Positions 8,476-16,816 of a stretch of 64,000 bases of DNA are shown here, piece by piece. The notes below the pieces were generated by a model. The model saw only the letters and a list, made by a program, of their open reading frames with translations. It did no database searches and was not told the DNA's origin. The stretch covers positions 124,001 through 188,000 of the forward strand of contig NZ_BAABJX010000036.1 of the NCBI RefSeq assembly GCF_039543525.1, given 5' to 3'. How positions within the stretch are numbered: the stretch's first letter is position 1; each line of letters begins with the position of its first letter. Source of the stretch: Algivirga pacifica. Its GTDB lineage: Bacteria > Bacteroidota > Bacteroidia > Cytophagales > Flammeovirgaceae. The position numbers and the translations under genes were made by a program.

Positions 8476-9393
8476 ATGCAGACCAACTATCAAGAAATAC
8501 TAAATCACATTTACGACATTGTCAAGGCGGGAGATAACTTAGGCTATGTCGCGTCCTATATCCCGGAATTAGCGACTGTTGACCCTGAAAAATTTGGCGT
8601 AACACTTACCACGATAGATGAACAGGTCTATAGCGTAGGCGATTATCAGGAACGGTTCTCCATACAGAGTATTGCCAAAGTCCTCTCTCTTTCCCTCGCC
8701 TATAAGTTACTGGGAGTCCATTTATGGGACCGACTAGGAGTAGAACCTTCTGGCAACCCCTTCAACTCTTTGGTACAATTGGAGTATGATTTGGGTATCC
8801 CCCGCAATCCTTTTATCAATGCTGGGGCAATTGTCATCTGCGATGTGTTATATACGGAACTGGAGCATCCCTATGAAGACCTACTGGCTTATATCCGACA
8901 CGTCTCCGACTGCCCTAACCTTACCTATAATTCCATCATTGCCAATTCCGAAAAATCTGTCGGTTACCGAAATATTGCCGTAACCAATTTCTTGAAGTCT
9001 TTTGGGAATATAGAAAATGAGGCAGAGGAGGTACTGGAATTTTATTTTCACTTGTGCTCTATACAAATGAGTTGCGAAGAGCTTTCTCGCACCTTTCTGT
9101 TTTTGGCTAATCATGGACAAAAAATCAATGGAGAGGAAATCCTGAATATCGGACAAGCCAAAAGGATTAATGCCATCATGCAAACCTGTGGTTTTTATGA
9201 TGAGGCAGGCGACTTTGCCTATAAGGTAGGCTTACCTGGAAAGAGTGGTGTAGGTGGAGGGATTGCTGCCGTACTTCCGGGTGCTTATAGCATCGCACTT
9301 TGGAGCCCAAGGCTAAATGAGAAAGGGAACTCTTATCGAGGTGTAAAGTTTTTGGAGTTTTTTACGACAAAGACGGGGCATAGTATTTTTTAA
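8476..9393 (+). CDS. glsA: Glutaminase (beta-lactamase-fold, GlsA family)
   Basis: 305 residues, the normal length of bacterial GlsA/YbaS/YneH enzymes, which hydrolyse L-glutamine to L-glutamate and ammonia in the cytoplasm. The catalytic Ser65-x-x-Lys68 is in FSIQSIAKVL. Other family blocks are present: YIPELA, GNPFNSL, NPFINAGAI, NSEKSVGYRN, KSGVGGGI. The start ATG 8476 gives the conserved N-terminal helix; no leader peptide. It is convergent with gamma-glutamyltransferase, another glutamate-releasing enzyme. Upstream lies the nested palindrome 7898-8363; downstream a 7-bp tandem repeat and two strong hairpins. Confidence 0.95.
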   Translation: MQTNYQEILNHIYDIVKAGDNLGYVASYIPELATVDPEKFGVTLTTIDEQVYSVGDYQERFSIQSIAKVLSLSLAYKLLGVHLWDRLGVEPSGNPFNSLVQLEYDLGIPRNPFINAGAIVICDVLYTELEHPYEDLLAYIRHVSDCPNLTYNSIIANSEKSVGYRNIAVTNFLKSFGNIENEAEEVLEFYFHLCSIQMSCEELSRTFLFLANHGQKINGEEILNIGQAKRINAIMQTCGFYDEAGDFAYKVGLPGKSGVGGGIAAVLPGAYSIALWSPRLNEKGNSYRGVKFLEFFTTKTGHSIF

Positions 9394-9433
9394 TTTTCAA
9401 TTTTTAATTTTCAATTTTCAATTTTCAATTTTC
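9392..9433. repeat. Tandem repeat, 7-bp unit AATTTTC, 6 copies
   Basis: Six consecutive units, the second reading AATTTTT, directly after the glsA stop. The unit length is the same as that of the unrelated-sequence array at 29727-29824. Confidence 0.9.
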
Positions 9434-9486
9434 AACAACGAAAAACTGCCTGCCGTTTGGTTTGTGACACATTCCATCTAAAATAT

Positions 9487-9602
9487 TATATATAATCATC
9501 AGGGCCTGCTCATAAAAATTAAACTTCGATTCTGATGATATATAATGTAGCTCCTTGCCTCACGGCAAGGAGACTACGAACCAATAGTCTGCTATTGGTT
9601 CG
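9487..9602. terminator. Hairpin cluster between convergent glsA and ggt
   Basis: Three inverted repeats in a row: ATCATCAG (9495-9502) with CTGATGAT (9532-9539); CTCCTTGCC (9551-9559) with GGCAAGGAG (9564-9572), loop TCAC; CGAACCAATAG (9577-9587) with CTATTGGTTCG (9592-9602), loop of 4. The last two are perfect 9- and 11-bp stems. Their position between two gene ends suggests bidirectional termination or mRNA protection; T-tracts are lacking. Confidence 0.55.
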
Positions 9603-9632
9603 CAAATATTCGCCATGAGGTGAGTATCTCTA

Positions 9633-11333
9633 TTAATACCCTGCAGCATGCCCATCTTTTCGAGACTCCGAGGCACCAAAGTACACGCCTTTTTTCTCAT
9701 CCCATTGAATCGCTTGATAGCCTCCATAAGAACCAACACTATAGCTGACTTTATGGCCTTTTTTCATTAACGAACGAATCGTTTCGTAATCAAATCCAGA
9801 TTCTAATAAGACGGTACCTCCATCCGTCATATACCCTCCTGTAGGTTGGGAAGAACCTACATGTTGAATACGAGGGGCATCCCCTGCTTCCTGTAAGTTC
9901 ATCTCAAAGTCAATCAGATTCATGACTACCTGTGCATGTCCTTGGGGTTGCATGGCGCCACCCATCAAGCCAAAGCTGATATATGGTTTTCCATCCTTGG
10001 TAATAAAGGCCGGAATAATGGTATGGAAAGGACGCTTACCCGGCTGCAAGGCATTGAAATGTCCTTCTTCCAAAGAGAACAACTCCCCCCTATCCTGTAA
10101 CATAAATCCTAACTGTGGAGGAACCATACCGGAACCCATTCCCCTATAGTTACTTTGAATCAGCGATACCATATTGCCATCTTTATCCGCTACGGTCAAA
10201 TAAATCGTATCTCCATCTCTAAGCTTTCCGGCATCATAGCGCCTAGCAGCTCTGAAAGGCATAATTTGTTGTCTTCTTTCCTGTGCATACTCCTTGGAGA
10301 TCAATTGCTCTACCGGGATATCATTGAAATCAGGATCGGCATAAAACTTTGCACGATCTTCAAAAGCTAGTTTCTTCGCCTCTACAAATGCATGAATATA
10401 CGCTGGACTACCAAATCCCATTTCCTTCACATCGAATCCTTCCATGATATTCAGAATCTGTAGCGCTGCAATACCCTGCCCATTTGGAGGTAGCTCCCAT
10501 ACATCATACCCTCTATAGTTCGTTGATACTGGCGTCACCCACTCTGAGCGATGTGCGGCCAAATCTTCCTTAGTCAAGAAACCACCTTGCTCCTGAATAA
10601 AAGAAGCAATGGTTTCTGCTACTTCTCCTTTGTAAAAGGCATCACGTCCTTTTTTGGCAATTTTCTCATAAGTGTCAGCCAAGTAAGGGTTTTTGAATAC
10701 ATCTCCTTTAGACACTGGTCTTCCTTCAATCATATAGGTTTCCTCAAAGTTTGGATATTCCTTCAGTCGAACAGAAGACAACTTCATATAATGAGCAATT
10801 AAATCGGTCACTGGAAAGCCTTCTCGGGCATACTCGATCGCAGGAGCCAACAAGGTCTTCATTTTTAGTTTCCCAAATTTATTATGCAGCTCAAACCAAC
10901 CATCTACACAACCCGGCACAGATACTGGAAGTGGCCCCAATGCCGGAATCTTGGACATACGGTTATCGACAAAGTAATCGATGGTCAAGTTTTGAGGGGA
11001 ACGACCGCTCGCATTCAATCCATACAGTTGCTCTGTTTTGGCATCCCAAACGATCGCAAACAGGTCTCCTCCAATACCACAACCCGTAGGCTCCATCAAT
11101 CCCAAAGCGGCATTCACGGCAATCGCTGCATCGGTAGCGGTTCCTCCTTGCTTTAGAATATCAAGTCCAATCTGCGTTGCCAAGGGATGGCTACTTGCCA
11201 CCATTCCGTGTTGGGCTATCACTTCTGATCGTGTTGCAAAGTTCTTTCCTGTTACCCTATCCTGAGCCTGTAGGGCAAACGAGAATGTTAATAGTAAAAA
11301 TACCGTCCAGTAAGTCCGTTGTTTATTCATCAT
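9633..11333 (-). CDS. ggt: Gamma-glutamyltransferase family proenzyme
   Basis: 566 residues with a signal peptide (cleavage near residue 23, LQAQDR), so periplasmic or exported. GGT-family blocks: GGTATDAAIA, EPTGCGIGGD, YRGYDVWELPPNGQG, FAFEDR-like KLAFEDRAKFYADP. Autocleavage is predicted before Thr376 in RDGDTIYLTVADKDG, giving large and small subunits. The glycine motif after it reads GLMGGAMQPQGH, as in a common bacterial GGT-like branch rather than the E. coli GSPGG form, so the preferred acceptor may differ. It removes gamma-glutamyl groups from glutathione and peptides. Convergent with glsA. Codon 1 may be 11333 or the adjacent Met at 11330. Confidence 0.9.
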   Translation of the reverse strand: MMNKQRTYWTVFLLLTFSFALQAQDRVTGKNFATRSEVIAQHGMVASSHPLATQIGLDILKQGGTATDAAIAVNAALGLMEPTGCGIGGDLFAIVWDAKTEQLYGLNASGRSPQNLTIDYFVDNRMSKIPALGPLPVSVPGCVDGWFELHNKFGKLKMKTLLAPAIEYAREGFPVTDLIAHYMKLSSVRLKEYPNFEETYMIEGRPVSKGDVFKNPYLADTYEKIAKKGRDAFYKGEVAETIASFIQEQGGFLTKEDLAAHRSEWVTPVSTNYRGYDVWELPPNGQGIAALQILNIMEGFDVKEMGFGSPAYIHAFVEAKKLAFEDRAKFYADPDFNDIPVEQLISKEYAQERRQQIMPFRAARRYDAGKLRDGDTIYLTVADKDGNMVSLIQSNYRGMGSGMVPPQLGFMLQDRGELFSLEEGHFNALQPGKRPFHTIIPAFITKDGKPYISFGLMGGAMQPQGHAQVVMNLIDFEMNLQEAGDAPRIQHVGSSQPTGGYMTDGGTVLLESGFDYETIRSLMKKGHKVSYSVGSYGGYQAIQWDEKKGVYFGASESRKDGHAAGY

Positions 11334-11418
11334 TTATTGTTTTGATAAAAAATAGAATTGGTTCCTGTAATATAAGGTCTTTAATACATAATATGTTTTT
11401 AATTTTCTTGAGATTACT

Positions 11419-11470
11419 CGAGGGAGGACCCTCGAAAATGCTTTTAGGTCGTAGGCTGGAGCCTCCGACC
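11419..11470. repeat. Family E hairpins with fixed loop (T/A)GGA
   Basis: Two adjacent hairpins between the ggt start and the desaturase end: CGAGGG-AGGA-CCCTCG (11419-11434) and a GGTCG... stem around GGA (11447-11470, one mismatch) ending in GACCAGT. The same plan recurs at 14401-14492 and, interrupted, at 40574-40776. Confidence 0.75.
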
Positions 11471-11502
11471 AGTGTAGAGAAGGGTACACGATTGTTAGGC
11501 AT

Positions 11503-11530
11503 AAAAAAAATCCCGAGCATTGCCCGGGAT
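11503..11530 (-). terminator. Terminator of the desaturase gene
   Basis: On the minus strand ATCCCGGGC and GCTCGGGAT form a 9-bp stem with one mismatch, followed by eight T. It lies about 30 bp after the stop at 11560. Confidence 0.85.
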
Positions 11531-11559
11531 TCCTTTACTATAAACTGTATTCTTTTCCG

Positions 11560-12693
11560 TTAGCTTGCTACCAACTGTCGTTGTTCTTTCTCCATTTTCT
11601 TCTCATAACTTCCATTCCCCAGACTATATAGCATTCCAAAGTGACTTCTTAGCGCACCTGCAAAGGTTTTATGGGCAACGTAAGGTATACCATACTCTTC
11701 TGCAGTTTCTTTGACAATACCTGAGATTTGTCTATAGTGAACATGACAGATGTTAGGGAACAAGTGATGCTCAATTTGGTAGTTCAATCCTCCAATAAAC
11801 CAAGAGAAAGCTCTAGAGCCGTGGGCAAAGTTTGCCGTCGATTTCAATTGGTGAATCGCGAAGTTATTCTCCATACTTCCTCCATTTTCTTCTGCATCAA
11901 AAAATGACGTTTCCTCGATTACGTGTGCACATTGGAAGATCAAGGCTAGTGACAACCCACAAACGGCGTGCATCAGTAAAAATCCCCACATCGTTACCGA
12001 CCATGGTAACGGAAGCACAGCGATCGGAAGCACAATGAATACAAGCGCATAGATGACTTTACTCAAAGCTATTTTGATCAACGATGTCGAAAAGGTCAGC
12101 TGTTGTGTTTTTAATAGATTCTTTTTCTTGTATCTAAAGATTTGTTGAAAGTCTTTGCTCACGAACCAATACAATGTCATGATGACATATAACATGGGAA
12201 CATAAATAATTTGGAATTTATGGAAGCCCATTCTTTTTTGATTCGGTGACATACGGATAAACCCATTTCCCAGGTCTTCGTCATGCCCGCTAATATTGGT
12301 GTAGGTATGGTGAAGTACATTGTGTTGTATCCTCCAGTTGGCAGGATAGCCACCGACCAGGTACAAGATACGTCCAACCCACTCATTGGTCTTTTTATTC
12401 TTGGAGTAAGCACCATGGTTTGCATCGTGCATGACAGCCAGACCAACTCCGGACATCCCAAAACCCATAAGCCCCCATAACGCAAGTATACCCCATACAT
12501 TGGTGATATACCCTGTCAGCATGAAAGCAAAAGGCACTAAATACAGAAGCACCATGAATAGGGTTTTCACTTTCATTTGGCGATTCCCGTGCTTTGAAAT
12601 GTTGTTTTCCTTGAAGTAGCTGTTTACCCTTCTCCTCAACTCCGTGACAAACTCTGGTCTGTCTTCTCTATTAAATTTTATAGCGGTACTCAT
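11560..12693 (-). CDS. Membrane fatty-acid desaturase (acyl-CoA/front-end type, no cytochrome b5 domain)
   Basis: 377 residues. Three histidine boxes of the di-iron membrane desaturases are intact: HDANH (89-93), HNVLHH (124-129) and QIEHH near 310. The glutamine-for-histidine in the third box is typical of front-end (delta-5/delta-6 or linoleoyl-CoA-like) desaturases. Hydrophobic segments lie at about 42-90 and 205-250. There is no fused b5 domain, so electrons come from a separate carrier. It adds a cis double bond to membrane acyl chains; position and substrate are not visible. Monocistronic by its own terminator, with a 730-bp AT-rich upstream region. Confidence 0.9.
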   Translation of the reverse strand: MSTAIKFNREDRPEFVTELRRRVNSYFKENNISKHGNRQMKVKTLFMVLLYLVPFAFMLTGYITNVWGILALWGLMGFGMSGVGLAVMHDANHGAYSKNKKTNEWVGRILYLVGGYPANWRIQHNVLHHTYTNISGHDEDLGNGFIRMSPNQKRMGFHKFQIIYVPMLYVIMTLYWFVSKDFQQIFRYKKKNLLKTQQLTFSTSLIKIALSKVIYALVFIVLPIAVLPLPWSVTMWGFLLMHAVCGLSLALIFQCAHVIEETSFFDAEENGGSMENNFAIHQLKSTANFAHGSRAFSWFIGGLNYQIEHHLFPNICHVHYRQISGIVKETAEEYGIPYVAHKTFAGALRSHFGMLYSLGNGSYEKKMEKEQRQLVAS

Positions 12694-13146
12694 AGCAATT
12701 ATTATTTTGTTTGTTACTATTTCTTAGTTCTGATAAAAAACCAATAATGTATCTATTACATATTGAGCGACAATTTCACAATTACATTCATTACTTCTAC
12801 GAGTATATAGAATGCCTTTAATAAGATGTTTTTCGGGAAATGATTTTTGTGTTTGCGAGATTATATAGTCACCAAAAAATATCCTTCATTAAAGTCTTGA
12901 TCAATAGCTCTTACAGAAAGGCCTATGATTGTCTTTATATATTTCAGAATAATTCTAGCTCAAAAAGTTAAGTAAAAGCCTATTGGATTTACTTCGGTTC
13001 ATTTTTTATTCTACCGTAAATATAACGTTATCATTTAACAAATCTATTTTTTTGAAATAATATCGTATGACGCATTGGATGATATGGTGTTTTTAGGCAG
13101 AGGATGGGCTAACTGTCTGCTATTCTTGCGTAGACTGTGGGTTGGG
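12694..13146. other. AT-rich gene-free upstream region of the desaturase
   Basis: About 450 bp with no plausible reading frame on either strand. The desaturase promoter must lie here, but I see no clear TAnnTTTG box. Confidence 0.5.
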
Positions 13147-13280
13147 TTTGAATATTTATCGGTGACGGATTGAAATCCGCCCCTATGTGATGTCACCCTT
13201 TCAGGGTTTTATGGTATGATTCTGAAGGTTTCAACCCATCTCTTCACGTAAGAAATGTATCGGTTATTTAATCATCCCGT
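13147..13280 (-). repeat. Family B element, truncated copy in reverse orientation (B2)
   Basis: Reads as the reverse complement of the B copy at 40585-40765: the ATATTTATC end, hairpin GGATTGAAATCC, CCTATGTGATGTC, hairpin ACCCT-TTC-AGGGT, then CAACCCATCTCTTCACGTAAG and CGGTTATTTAATC. About 20 bp around the second variable hairpin are missing compared with 40585-40765. Confidence 0.85.
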
Positions 13281-13424
13281 CACTTTACGAAACTCGGCAA
13301 TTTTTATTTGACCTATCAATCCATCATCCGCTGTAGATTACATTAACTATCAGAACAAGTGACAGAATCAATCACTCAAGCTCATTTCTAAGAGCTCTCA
13401 TAAACATGAATCAAAAAAGTAATT

Positions 13425-13973
13425 ATGATAAGTTATTCCAAATTATGTGATATTATATCAGATGGAAGAGTTAAGAAACTTAGAGATATAATAGATACCT
13501 CAGTTAGAGATATTAATCTTGTTCGATCAGAGACAGGAGCAACATTATTACATTATGCGTTATTAAACCCTAAATATGATATCATTAAATTATTAATAGA
13601 TAAGGGAGTAGATGTTAATGCATTAGAAGAAACAAGGGGATATCCTTGTCTTTACTATTATATTCAAACTTATCAGCTGTATGGAGAAGACTTAGATAAA
13701 TCGAAAGATGTTATTGCGTTTTTGGTTGACCTTGGCTTTGATATTAATCTTCGAGATAAATATGGGAATTCTACATTGTCTAGATTAATCTTGACATATT
13801 TTAACTCAGATAAAATCACTTACGCTGCAGTGAAAAGTGTAATTGTAGACTATAGCCATACCAGAGCTAACCTTGAAAAAGCACTTTCTTATGTTAGAGA
13901 TAGATTAACACCTTCATCTGATGAAGTTGAGTTACTGGACTTAGAAAAGTTATTGGTTGCTTATATTAAGTGA
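13425..13973 (+). CDS. Small ankyrin-repeat protein, AT-rich
   Basis: 182 residues, no signal peptide. Ankyrin units are visible at about 36-67 (ETGATLLHYALLNPKYDIIKLLID) and 85-122 (DVIAFLVDLGFDINLRDKYGNS), with a weaker third unit after it. The protein presumably binds another protein. Base composition is lower in G+C than the neighbouring genes (many ATA, TTA, AGA codons), and the gene stands alone between two inverted family B elements (13147-13280 and 14081-14274), which suggests acquisition as a unit. Short ankyrin proteins of this type occur among immunity proteins of toxin systems, but no toxin gene is present here, so that role is only a possibility. Confidence 0.75.
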   Translation: MISYSKLCDIISDGRVKKLRDIIDTSVRDINLVRSETGATLLHYALLNPKYDIIKLLIDKGVDVNALEETRGYPCLYYYIQTYQLYGEDLDKSKDVIAFLVDLGFDINLRDKYGNSTLSRLILTYFNSDKITYAAVKSVIVDYSHTRANLEKALSYVRDRLTPSSDEVELLDLEKLLVAYIK

Positions 13974-14016
13974 TTTTCACTCCATTCGCACACATTATGT
14001 CTGCATAGATAATATC

Positions 14017-14057
14017 AATGGAAGGCTAGCTATAATCTACTGGTCTTCCATTTTTTA
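14017..14057 (+). terminator. Terminator of the ankyrin gene
   Basis: AATGGAAG (14017-14024) pairs with CTTCCATT (14045-14052), followed by a run of T. Confidence 0.75.
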
Positions 14058-14080
14058 TACAAGTATGCTGGTGCAAGGTT

Positions 14081-14274
14081 ATTAAGGTTGAATAATTAAC
14101 CGACACACTTCTTACGTGAAGAGATGGGTTGAAGACTTACCGTCCCTACCCACCTCTTAGTGATGTCATCCCTTCGGGATTATACCATAAAACCCTGAAA
14201 GAGTGACATCACATAGGGGCGGATTTTAATCCGTCACTATACGGAATATGACGGATAAATATTCAACCTTAATA
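14081..14274 (+). repeat. Family B element, copy B3
   Basis: Near full-length copy. Ends ATTAAGGTTGAATAATTAAC and its near complement at 14252-14274; hairpins ATCCC-TTC-GGGAT and ACCCT-GAA-AGAGT (one mismatch) inside the flanks GATGTC/GACATC. The apical loop (GGGTTG ... ACCCACC) holds 16 extra bases compared with 40585-40765. Confidence 0.9.
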
Positions 14275-14400
14275 AACACCACGGCTAAAGTCTAAAGCCC
14301 ACTATGTGCATCTTAGGACTGGGTGTCTACTATCTCTCTTTTTCCCAGGGCGATGCCCTGGGCTATTTGTATCACAATCTCCATTTTCCAGTCATACCAC

Positions 14401-14492
14401 CCGAGCGTGGACGCTCGGTAAAAGCGCTTTTAGGTCTTAGGCTGGAGCCTAAGACCAGTGTCGTGGGAGGTCGTAGCGTGGACGCTACGACC
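14401..14492. repeat. Family E hairpin array with constant TGGA loop
   Basis: Three perfect hairpins with different stems and the same loop: CCGAGCG-TGGA-CGCTCGG (14401-14418); stem GGTCTTAGGC, loop TGGA (14433-14456); stem GGTCGTAGCG, loop TGGA (14469-14492). The last two are followed by AGT. Confidence 0.9.
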
Positions 14493-14505
14493 AGTTTCCT
14501 ACATT

Positions 14506-14572
14506 ACTCAACAGAGCGAAGCTCTACTCAACGGGCGCAGCCCACTCAACCAGCCGCGCAAGCGGCCTCAAC
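14506..14572. repeat. Family F hairpin array with ACTCAAC linkers (single-sided)
   Basis: Linker ACTCAAC alternates with different small hairpins: AGAGC-GAA-GCTCT (14513-14525), GGGC-GCA-GCCC (14533-14543), GCCGC-GCAA-GCGGC (14553-14566). Mirror-image versions are at 40792-40895 and 59907-60062. Confidence 0.9.
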
Positions 14573-14604
14573 AAAAAAGGCCGTAAACTAAAAAGCTTAC
14601 GGCC
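14573..14604 (-). terminator. Terminator of the WG-repeat gene
   Basis: Minus strand GGCCGTAA pairs with TTACGGCC, then six T; about 28 bp after the stop of 14632-16539. Confidence 0.85.
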
Positions 14605-14631
14605 CATTTCAAATTCTATAGATCCCGGTCC

Positions 14632-16539
14632 TTACTCGGCGAAATATTTCACCCCTTTGGTATTGTAATATCCTCTATTCTTATTCTGGAATACCTCCAA
14701 CAATCCATTCCTATAAGCGACGCGCTCATAAACTGCCGGAACAACTTCAACACCCTTGGTATTGACCACACCTTCACGATATCCTTGCCTTACCTTGAAG
14801 AGGCCTTCTACTACTTCCCTATTCTCATCTCGCATGGATTCAATATGGGTATATTTAGGCGATATCACTACATTTCCGTTACTGTCAAAAAGTGTTGCTT
14901 GCCCGTCTTTGATACCTAATAAGTAACCTTCCATATCGAAGAGGCGCTGGTACTCCATGGCAATCAGGGTTTCTCCCTTGCGGTTGATCAATCCCCACTT
15001 CCCTTCGTTTCCTACCAGGTAGCGACCTCTGGTTGTTGTCCAGTGGAACAAGCTGTACTGAGGTAACAATACGCTCTTTCCGTTCTGATCTAATAAGCCA
15101 ACCTTTCCGTCTTTCTCTATTTTGAATAGCTGATCCAGCCCTTTATACTCTATTCCATCATAGATGGGTGCAACCAACTGCTTTCCTTCCTGACTCAAAG
15201 CCCCGTACTTGCCATTCACCTCCATCCACAAAGGATGCTTTCTAGATACAATCCCAATATTGCTATAACGAGCTTCTGTCAATGCTTGCCCCGTACTATC
15301 TACCAAGGCCCATTGATTGCCATTGGCTACCTTTCCTACCCCTTCGTTATCAATAATTTTTTCTTCCTCTTCTTGCTTTCTGCTCGTTGGCATATCCCAC
15401 TGTCTGTCAAACTCCATTGCCATAGCGTAACTCTTCTTCCCTTTTTCCCGGGCATCAAAAATCTCATCATATTGTGGTGCAACTACCTCTTCGCCATCGA
15501 GTGTTATAAAGCCCCATTTTTTTTCCAGTTCCACCATATGTACCTGATCATTATAAGGCTTTACTTGATAATAACGGGCAGGTGCAACTTCTTCCATATT
15601 GCGGTTGATCAATACCATTTTATCTCCCTTCATCACTCGCACGTATCCATATAATGAATCAATTACCGTTGTATATGGTAAAGGTTCAAAAGCGTCTTTT
15701 TTCAGGTTCAACATTTGCCATTTTCCTTCTCGCTCTATCCAGCAGTACTCCCCCTTAAAGAAATGCATCTCTTCCTCGAATGCAGGGGCTAATACTTCTT
15801 TTCCTGTCATATCAAAAAGACCATACTTTTGATCTCTTATGACTTGGAAATATCCGGCTTCCGGCAACAACTTAATACGCTCATATTGAGCAGGGATCAA
15901 TTTCTCACCCGTTACACGCATGCATCCCCATAGCTTTCCCCTTTTGGTTAATATATAGGTATCATCCAATGGAGCGATATCGTCATAAAACTCCCCGGAT
16001 ACTGATTGAAACTCCTTGTTCACCAGCATATACTGGTTCTCTCTTCTAATCAAAAAATAGTCCTCCTGAAAATGACTCACCCCATCAAAATCAATCTTAA
16101 TCAATTCCTTTCCGTGGATATCTACCACCCCAAATTTTTTATTCAGCTCTGCTGAGAAATAGGGGGTATCCGTAAATTGTCTTAGTTTGGTGTATTGTAT
16201 TGGCAATATTTCTTTATCACCAAAAGTACAAAGTCCTGTCTTCCCTCCTTTCATTACTTGAAACAAGGTATCGTTGACCGGTAAAATCAGATCATAAATA
16301 GGTTGTAAAAGGTATTTTCCTTTTCCATTCATAATCCCCTCCTTTCCTTCAATTTTCACTTTATAATACTTATCAGAAAAGAAGGAAACCTCTTGATAGT
16401 TAAAGGGAATTACCTCATTTTTTTCCTTATCCGTTGCTCCCCATATATTTCCATTTCTGAATGGAATAAGTTGTTGTTCTTGTGCCCAAGCTAAATTAAA
16501 AAATAAGGCAGCTACTAAAAATAGCATCAGTTTTTTCAT
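14632..16539 (-). CDS. Exported WG-repeat protein
   Basis: 635 residues with a signal peptide (cleavage at LAWAQEQ, about residue 20). The mature protein is a run of about a dozen WG-type units of 45-55 residues, each with a W/YG core followed by Gly-Lys and Ile/Val-x-P-x-x-Y, for example NIWGATDKEKNEVIPFNY, KKWGFITLDGEEVVAPQYD and GKWGLINRKGETLIAMEY. WG-repeat proteins are widespread in Bacteroidota and thought to be binding or structural beta-rich proteins; no enzyme domain is present. A charged insert near residues 385-405 separates two blocks of repeats. It has its own terminator. Family A element A2 lies upstream. Confidence 0.85.
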   Translation of the reverse strand: MKKLMLFLVAALFFNLAWAQEQQLIPFRNGNIWGATDKEKNEVIPFNYQEVSFFSDKYYKVKIEGKEGIMNGKGKYLLQPIYDLILPVNDTLFQVMKGGKTGLCTFGDKEILPIQYTKLRQFTDTPYFSAELNKKFGVVDIHGKELIKIDFDGVSHFQEDYFLIRRENQYMLVNKEFQSVSGEFYDDIAPLDDTYILTKRGKLWGCMRVTGEKLIPAQYERIKLLPEAGYFQVIRDQKYGLFDMTGKEVLAPAFEEEMHFFKGEYCWIEREGKWQMLNLKKDAFEPLPYTTVIDSLYGYVRVMKGDKMVLINRNMEEVAPARYYQVKPYNDQVHMVELEKKWGFITLDGEEVVAPQYDEIFDAREKGKKSYAMAMEFDRQWDMPTSRKQEEEEKIIDNEGVGKVANGNQWALVDSTGQALTEARYSNIGIVSRKHPLWMEVNGKYGALSQEGKQLVAPIYDGIEYKGLDQLFKIEKDGKVGLLDQNGKSVLLPQYSLFHWTTTRGRYLVGNEGKWGLINRKGETLIAMEYQRLFDMEGYLLGIKDGQATLFDSNGNVVISPKYTHIESMRDENREVVEGLFKVRQGYREGVVNTKGVEVVPAVYERVAYRNGLLEVFQNKNRGYYNTKGVKYFAE

Positions 16540-16619
16540 ATCTCGTAGTTATTGTTGAATCGTTTACAATTCGATAGCTGTCGAAATTGCAATATGGTTT
16601 TGTTTGTAGTAAAAGCTTA

Positions 16620-16760
16620 TGTTCATAATGTTTAATTGGGCTTCGCCCATTCATGATGTTTAGTTGAACAACGAAAAATCCATTTCATGGATTTTAAAAA
16701 CAAAACAACTAAACATCATGAACGCAGTTGTAAAACAACTGCAATTAAACATTATGAACA
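16620..16760. repeat. Palindromic element family A, copy A2, with dissimilar inner hairpins
   Basis: The arm boxes match A1 (TTCATAATGTTTAATTG ... TTCATGATGTTTAGTTG and complements). The inner hairpins differ between arms: GGGC-TTC-GCCC on the left, GCAGTTGT...ACAACTGC on the right. The centre holds hairpin AAAATCCAT/ATGGATTTT. Lies in the gap between the WG-repeat gene start and the end of the upstream giant gene. Confidence 0.9.
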
Positions 16761-16816
16761 TAAAAGTGGAAATCAGGCTGAACTGTTGAACATATCAACA
16801 GCTCAACCTAACAATA

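Noticed and set aside
14304..14591. Plus-strand reading frame of 95 codons
   Set aside because: It lies wholly inside the E and F hairpin arrays; the open frame is a by-product of the repeats and the peptide has no domain.
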